From the NCBI GenBank assembly GCA_900552425.1, contig URZR01000072.1:1-8178 (forward strand): a stretch of DNA of 8,178 bases. The letters run 5' to 3'. Numbering within the stretch: the first letter of the stretch is position 1; each line of letters opens with the position of its first letter. This stretch comes from an uncultured Collinsella sp. (GTDB lineage: Bacteria; Actinomycetota; Coriobacteriia; Coriobacteriales; Coriobacteriaceae). Shown here piece by piece: positions 5,142 through 8,178 of this stretch. Made by a program: the position numbers and the translations under genes. The notes beneath the pieces are model-generated. The model ran no database searches. It had not been told where the DNA came from and saw only the letters and a list, made by a program, of their open reading frames with translations.

Positions 5142-5783
5142 CTACTCCTCGCCCGTCAGTTTGGCGGATAGGTGCTCGAGCGCATGGAATCGGTGGCTGA
5201 TGGCGTTCTTCTCGTCCGCCGTCAACTCGGCCATGGTCTTGCCCGGCGTGTCGACCGGCAGGAACAGTGGGTCGTAGCCAAAGCCATGATCGCCGCGGCC
5301 CTCGTGTGCGATAGCGCCCTCGCAGGCGCCCTCGCCATAAGTGACCAGGCCGTCCGTGTCGATAAGCGCGACGACGCTCATAAAACGCGCGGTGCGGTCC
5401 TCGTCGGCCACGCCCTCCAGATTCACGAGGAGCTTGGCGTTGTTGGCGGCATCGTCGCCGTGCACGCCCGCATAGCGTGCGCTGTACACGCCCGGCTCAC
5501 CGTCCAGGGCATCAACGACCAGGCCCGAATCGTCGGCGATGGCCATAAGCCCCGTCTCCTCTACCGCGGCCTGCGCCTTGATGATGGCGTTCTCCAAAAA
5601 CGTCGTGCCGTTTTCCTCGGGGTCCTCAAAATCACCCAGCTGACCCAACGCCACAAAGCGAACCTCGGGCATGACCTTGCCCAAAATGGCCTCGATCTCG
5701 GTGAGCTTATGGGCATTGCCCGTTGCCACGACGATGGTCGCCGCCGGGTCGAGGGTGTCGATATCGATCTTCTCTAGTGCCAT
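5142..5783 (-). CDS. rdgB: Non-canonical purine NTP pyrophosphatase (RdgB/HAM1 family)
   Basis: Converts ITP, dITP and XTP to monophosphates plus pyrophosphate, cleaning the nucleotide pool. From the ATG at 5783 it has 213 residues. Motifs in order are VATGNAHK (19-26), ENGTTFLENAIIKA (57-70), the acidic metal-binding and catalytic ADDSGLVVDALDGEPGVYSA (83-102), GFGYDPLF (167-174) and SHRFHAL (196-202). The ATG is preferred because AAGGAAG lies just upstream (AGGA 8 nt away). A TTG at 5819 would add twelve residues not expected in the family. Its last codons are GAG GAG TAG, which serve as the dtd Shine-Dalgarno. It probably heads a two-gene unit with its own promoter after the rph terminator. 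Confidence 0.95.
   Translation of the reverse strand: MALEKIDIDTLDPAATIVVATGNAHKLTEIEAILGKVMPEVRFVALGQLGDFEDPEENGTTFLENAIIKAQAAVEETGLMAIADDSGLVVDALDGEPGVYSARYAGVHGDDAANNAKLLVNLEGVADEDRTARFMSVVALIDTDGLVTYGEGACEGAIAHEGRGDHGFGYDPLFLPVDTPGKTMAELTADEKNAISHRFHALEHLSAKLTGEE
5145..5150 (-). promoter_or_regulatory. Ribosome binding site of dtd inside rdgB
   Basis: GAGGAG, 6 nt before the GTG of dtd, is made of the final two Glu codons of rdgB. It supports the GTG start and coupled translation. Confidence 0.8.
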
Positions 5784-5789
5784 GACTGG

Positions 5790-5796
5790 CTTCCTT
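5790..5796 (-). promoter_or_regulatory. Ribosome binding site of rdgB
   Basis: AAGGAAG on the minus strand, upstream of the ATG at 5783. It favours this start over the in-frame TTG at 5819. Confidence 0.65.
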
Positions 5797-5863
5797 GTCT
5801 CTATAGCAATGCCGCCCAAGGGAAACTGGCCTCGAGCCCTCTCCCCTCCCTGGCGACAGAAAC

Positions 5864-5869
5864 CTTATA
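5864..5869 (-). promoter_or_regulatory. Candidate -10 element for rdgB-dtd
   Basis: TATAAG (5 of 6 to consensus) lies in the 140-bp gap between rph and rdgB, after the rph terminator. No good -35 sits 16-18 bp upstream (only TTTTAT), so the promoter is tentative. The leader would be about 75 nt and contains a purine-rich G-run stretch. Confidence 0.35.
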
Positions 5870-5886
5870 CTTCGACGTTTTCCCAG

Positions 5887-5925
5887 ATAAAACCTACCAA
5901 AATTAACATCCCTTTTTGGCAGGTT
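5887..5925 (-). terminator. Intrinsic terminator overlapping the rph stop codon
   Basis: AACCTGCCAAAA and TTTTGGTAGGTT (minus strand, arms 5914-5925 and 5891-5902) form a 12-bp stem with one G-U pair and an 11-nt loop, followed by TTAT. In a minus-strand RNA the odd pair is G-U, but in a plus-strand RNA it would be an A-C mismatch, so the structure is built for the rph direction. The first arm includes two bases of the rph TAA. Confidence 0.7.
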
Positions 5926-6649
5926 AGGCGAGGGCTTGGCGCTGAAGCTCGATGAGCTCGGCAACGCCCTTGTCGCCCAGGTCGAGTAGGGCGTTGAGAC
6001 GCTTACGGTCGAAGGGCGCCTGCTCGCCGGTACCCTGAAGTTCGATCATCTCGCCGGTGTCGGTGGCGACGAGGTTCATGTCGACTTCGGCGTGGCTGTC
6101 CTCGGAATAATCGAGGTCAAGCAGCGTATTGCCGTCGACAACGCCCATAGAGATGGCAGCCACCTGGCCGGTAAGCGGGATGCGCTCGATCTTGCCTGCC
6201 TCGACCCACATGGCGAGGGCGTCGTGCAGCGCCACCCAGGCGCCGGTAATGCTCGCCGTACGCGTACCGCCATCGGCCTGGATCACGTCGCAGTCGACGG
6301 TGACGGTGTACTCGCCGAGCGCCTTCATGTTGACGACGGTACGCAGGCTGCGACCAATGAGGCGCTCGATCTCCATGGAGCGGCCTTTGCGGTTGGCGTG
6401 CTCGCGCTTGCAGCGCTTGCCGGTCGATGCCGGCAGCATGGCGTACTCCGCCGTTACCCAACCGGCCTTGGCGCCCTTGCGCCAGCCCGGCACGCCCTCC
6501 TCGATGGTGGCAGCGCACAGCACGCGCGTATCGCCAAACTCGGCCAGGCACGAACCGTGGGCGTGCTTCATAACGCCGCGAGTAAGCTTGATGGGGCGCA
6601 GCTCATCGACGGCGCGGCCGTTGGCGCGGTTAACCTGCATGTACTCCAT
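5924..6649 (-). CDS. rph: Ribonuclease PH
   Basis: A phosphorolytic 3'-5' exoribonuclease that trims the 3' ends of tRNA precursors. It uses phosphate, releases nucleoside diphosphates and acts as a hexamer. It has 241 residues against 238 in E. coli. Motifs include ELRPIKLTRG (16-25), GWVTAEYAMLPAST (63-76), GRSMEIERLIGRSLR (89-103), the phosphate-site DGGTRTASITGA (126-137, with Arg130) and the acidic LDLDYSEDSHAEVDMN (177-192). All usual active-site features are present. The ATG at 6649 has AAAGGA 7 nt upstream (6657-6662). It follows murI by 54 bp with no terminator seen, so the two are probably co-transcribed. The stop TAA is embedded in the terminator stem. Confidence 0.97.
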   Translation of the reverse strand: MEYMQVNRANGRAVDELRPIKLTRGVMKHAHGSCLAEFGDTRVLCAATIEEGVPGWRKGAKAGWVTAEYAMLPASTGKRCKREHANRKGRSMEIERLIGRSLRTVVNMKALGEYTVTVDCDVIQADGGTRTASITGAWVALHDALAMWVEAGKIERIPLTGQVAAISMGVVDGNTLLDLDYSEDSHAEVDMNLVATDTGEMIELQGTGEQAPFDRKRLNALLDLGDKGVAELIELQRQALA

Positions 6650-6656
6650 AGGAATA

Positions 6657-6662
6657 TCCTTT
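6657..6662 (-). promoter_or_regulatory. Ribosome binding site of rph
   Basis: AAAGGA on the minus strand, 7 nt before the ATG at 6649. It favours this over the in-frame ATG three codons later. Confidence 0.7.
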
Positions 6663-6703
6663 CGGCAAAAGATGTGGCGAAGGCTTTGGCGGCTGCCTTA
6701 CAT

Positions 6704-7588
6704 CTATTTCAGCTCATCGATATCGATATGTTCGATGCTCTTGAGCGGCTGACCAAAGATAAAGCTGCCCGCCACCGCAAACTCGGCAATGTTATCGGCC
6801 GTCGTGGCAAAACGATGCTGCGGCTCGGCGGCGTCACCCGCCAGCTGCTCGCGGCGCGTGAGGATATCGGTCAGCTCGCGCGTGGTCTCCTCGGCGGAAC
6901 TTACGACGCGCACCCCAGGCCCCAGCGCATGCCGGATAGGTCCCACCAACAGCGGAAAATGCGTACAGCCGAGCACCACGGTATCGATACCGTGGTCGCG
7001 CAGCGGCTCAACCGTGGCACCCACCAGCGCACGCACGGCAGGCGTATCGAAGATGTCCTCGTTCTCGAGCCACTGTTCCTGCAGATGTGCACCCGAGGCG
7101 AGCTCGTGTTCGACAACCTCGACAAAGCTCGAGGCAGGACAACCGTATACATCGACGCCGGCATCTAGATCCTGAATGGCGCGCGTGTAGGCGCCCGAGC
7201 GAATGGTGAGGTTGGTGGCGAGCACGCCCACGCGACGCGAACGGGTGCTGTTGATTGCCGCACGGGCACCCGGCGCGATCACGCCGATCACGGGAACGTC
7301 GAGCACCTGCTGGGCCAAACGCAAGGCCGCAGCGGTCGCTGTATTGCAGGCGATGACCATGATCTTGACGTCGTGCTTCGACAGCCAACGGCCCGCCTGC
7401 AACGCAAACGAGCGCACCTCATCCTCGGTGCGCGTGCCGTAGGGGCAGCGTTTGGTGTCGCCGAAGTAGTAGACGGACTCGTGCGGCAGCACCGTCGCGA
7501 TGGCGCGCGCAACCGTCAGACCGCCCAAACCAGAATCGAACACGCCAATCGGGCGCGTGTCGCCTGTCGGATTCTCGATATCGGACAT
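6704..7588 (-). CDS. murI: Glutamate racemase
   Basis: Interconverts L- and D-glutamate without a cofactor, supplying D-Glu for peptidoglycan stem peptides. It has 294 residues; the core is about 265 and the N-terminus is slightly extended (MSDIENPTGDTRP). Motifs are IGVFDSGLGGLTV (14-26, with Asp18 and Ser19), YFGDTKRCPYG (41-51), the first catalytic cysteine in IACNTATA (79-86, Cys81), and the second in LGCTHFPLL (206-214, Cys208, with His210). Both catalytic cysteines are intact. The ATG at 7588 has only a weak, close ribosome-binding site (GGTGAGG, 2 nt away), and no alternative start fits better, so translation may depend on coupling to the HAD gene 51 bp upstream. It is likely co-transcribed with rph. 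Confidence 0.96.
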   Translation of the reverse strand: MSDIENPTGDTRPIGVFDSGLGGLTVARAIATVLPHESVYYFGDTKRCPYGTRTEDEVRSFALQAGRWLSKHDVKIMVIACNTATAAALRLAQQVLDVPVIGVIAPGARAAINSTRSRRVGVLATNLTIRSGAYTRAIQDLDAGVDVYGCPASSFVEVVEHELASGAHLQEQWLENEDIFDTPAVRALVGATVEPLRDHGIDTVVLGCTHFPLLVGPIRHALGPGVRVVSSAEETTRELTDILTRREQLAGDAAEPQHRFATTADNIAEFAVAGSFIFGQPLKSIEHIDIDELK

Positions 7589-7639
7589 TACCTCACCAGT
7601 CTCTCTCGAAAAGACATGTCCAAGTGCGGCGACGCCGCG

Positions 7640-8178
7640 CTACGAACGCGCCGCGACCAGCAGCTCTGCCGTCGCCGCCCAACCGTCGACAATTTTGCCG
7701 CGCGTAACGAAAGCGTTCTCGCAAGCAGCCAGGAACTCGGGCGCGCCGGCGCTCGTCAGGCCATTCTCGACCAGGCAGAACGTGCCCACGTGATCGGCCA
7801 TGTAGAAGTCGGACTCGGAATCGCCGAGCGCGAGCGTCTCCTCGCGCTCAATCCCCAGGTGCTCGCAGAAGCGCGCGATGGCAACGCCCTTGTTGAGGCC
7901 GGCGGGATTGATGTTAAACGCGCGACCGTCCTCGACGCGATCGAGCTCGAGCGTCGTCGGCTTGGACAGATGCGTCAGGTGACCGTTACAGGCCCACACC
8001 AGGCCGCAGCCGGCCTCGTCCAGGATGGCCTGGACCTCATTGTCGGGCACATCGCCGCGCATGCCGACGGTGACCTCGCGGTACTTGTAGCCGGTCGACA
8101 TGTCGTTGTGATACTCGATCTTGTGCGGCCAGCGGGCAAGAATCTTCTCGCACACGCCGGTCTGCTCGATCACCTGGT
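7640..8178 (-). CDS. HAD-superfamily phosphatase, 5' part outside the window
   Basis: The reading frame is open to the window edge, so the gene is partial and its start is not visible; the GTG at 8173 is preceded by an in-frame Gln codon and looks internal. The visible 177 residues show HAD motif III Lys in NPAGLNKGVAIA (89-100) and motif IV GDSESD (117-122) followed by FYMADHVG. This arrangement, with LNKG upstream of GDSxxD, is that of the Cof/type IIB HAD phosphatases that act on small phosphorylated metabolites. The nucleophile motif DxD would lie in the missing N-terminus. The substrate cannot be predicted. The stop is TAG, 51 bp before murI, with only a 5-bp GC hairpin lacking a T tract between them, so it probably belongs to the murI-rph unit. 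Confidence 0.88.
   Translation of the reverse strand, partial: QVIEQTGVCEKILARWPHKIEYHNDMSTGYKYREVTVGMRGDVPDNEVQAILDEAGCGLVWACNGHLTHLSKPTTLELDRVEDGRAFNINPAGLNKGVAIARFCEHLGIEREETLALGDSESDFYMADHVGTFCLVENGLTSAGAPEFLAACENAFVTRGKIVDGWAATAELLVAARS

Noticed and set aside
5784..5819. A TTG start adding 12 residues to rdgB
   Set aside because: The ATG at 5783 has a suitable Shine-Dalgarno sequence, and the added residues are not expected in the family.
6716..6727. Palindrome ATCGATATCGAT near the murI 3' end
   Set aside because: It falls within coding sequence for His-Ile-Asp-Ile-Asp and is explained by those codons.
7116..7133. Inverted repeat CCTCGA-n6-TCGAGG inside murI
   Set aside because: It is within a well-conserved coding region, short, and not followed by any regulatory context.
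6092..7168. A 358-codon open frame on the plus strand opposite rph and murI
   Set aside because: It spans two real genes and the gap between them in antisense. Its composition is that of a codon-bias shadow and no motif is recognisable.
7627..7639. GC hairpin between the HAD gene and murI as a terminator
   Set aside because: The stem is only 5 bp with a 3-nt loop and no T tract follows on the minus strand, so it is unlikely to stop transcription.

Overview
This window is about 8.2 kb of ordinary housekeeping chromosome from a GC-rich bacterium. Every confident gene lies on the minus strand, so transcription runs from high to low coordinates. The likely source is a gut Actinobacterium of the class Coriobacteriia (Collinsella/Olsenella-like). 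That is an inference from high GC with strong GAGGAG/GGAGG ribosome-binding sites, a Firmicute-like veg-ispE pair, a class II LysRS with an extra C-terminal domain, and a single TatA. No database comparison was possible.

In transcription order: (i) 8178-5924 holds the 3' part of a HAD-family phosphatase, murI (glutamate racemase) and rph (RNase PH), closed by a hairpin that overlaps the rph stop codon. (ii) 5869-4692 holds rdgB (non-canonical purine NTPase) and dtd (D-aminoacyl-tRNA deacylase), which are translationally coupled, followed by a large nested inverted repeat. (iii) 4605-3313 holds a veg-family gene and ispE (isoprenoid precursor kinase), also coupled, behind a plausible promoter and a structured leader. 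(iv) 3283-3148 is tRNA-Pro(CGG) with its own terminator. (v) 3139-2741 is tatA alone, with a well-formed promoter whose spacer is a perfect palindrome, and its own terminator. (vi) 2733-160 holds greA and lysS, ending at a hairpin that can terminate from either side at 71-115. Positions 1-70 hold no gene I can establish.

The genes share growth-related housekeeping themes: tRNA supply and quality control (lysS, tRNA-Pro, dtd, rph), nucleotide-pool cleaning (rdgB), transcription-elongation rescue (greA), cell-wall and isoprenoid precursors (murI, ispE) and protein export (tatA). I found no mobile element, CRISPR array, phage gene, defence system or novel multi-gene system.

The items most worth a second look are the LysRS fused to a MetRS/Trbp111-type tRNA-binding domain, the palindrome inside the tatA promoter, the nested inverted repeat after dtd, the Glu-Glu codons that double as Shine-Dalgarno sequences, the structured lysS leader, and the run of TAG stop codons with no TGA.
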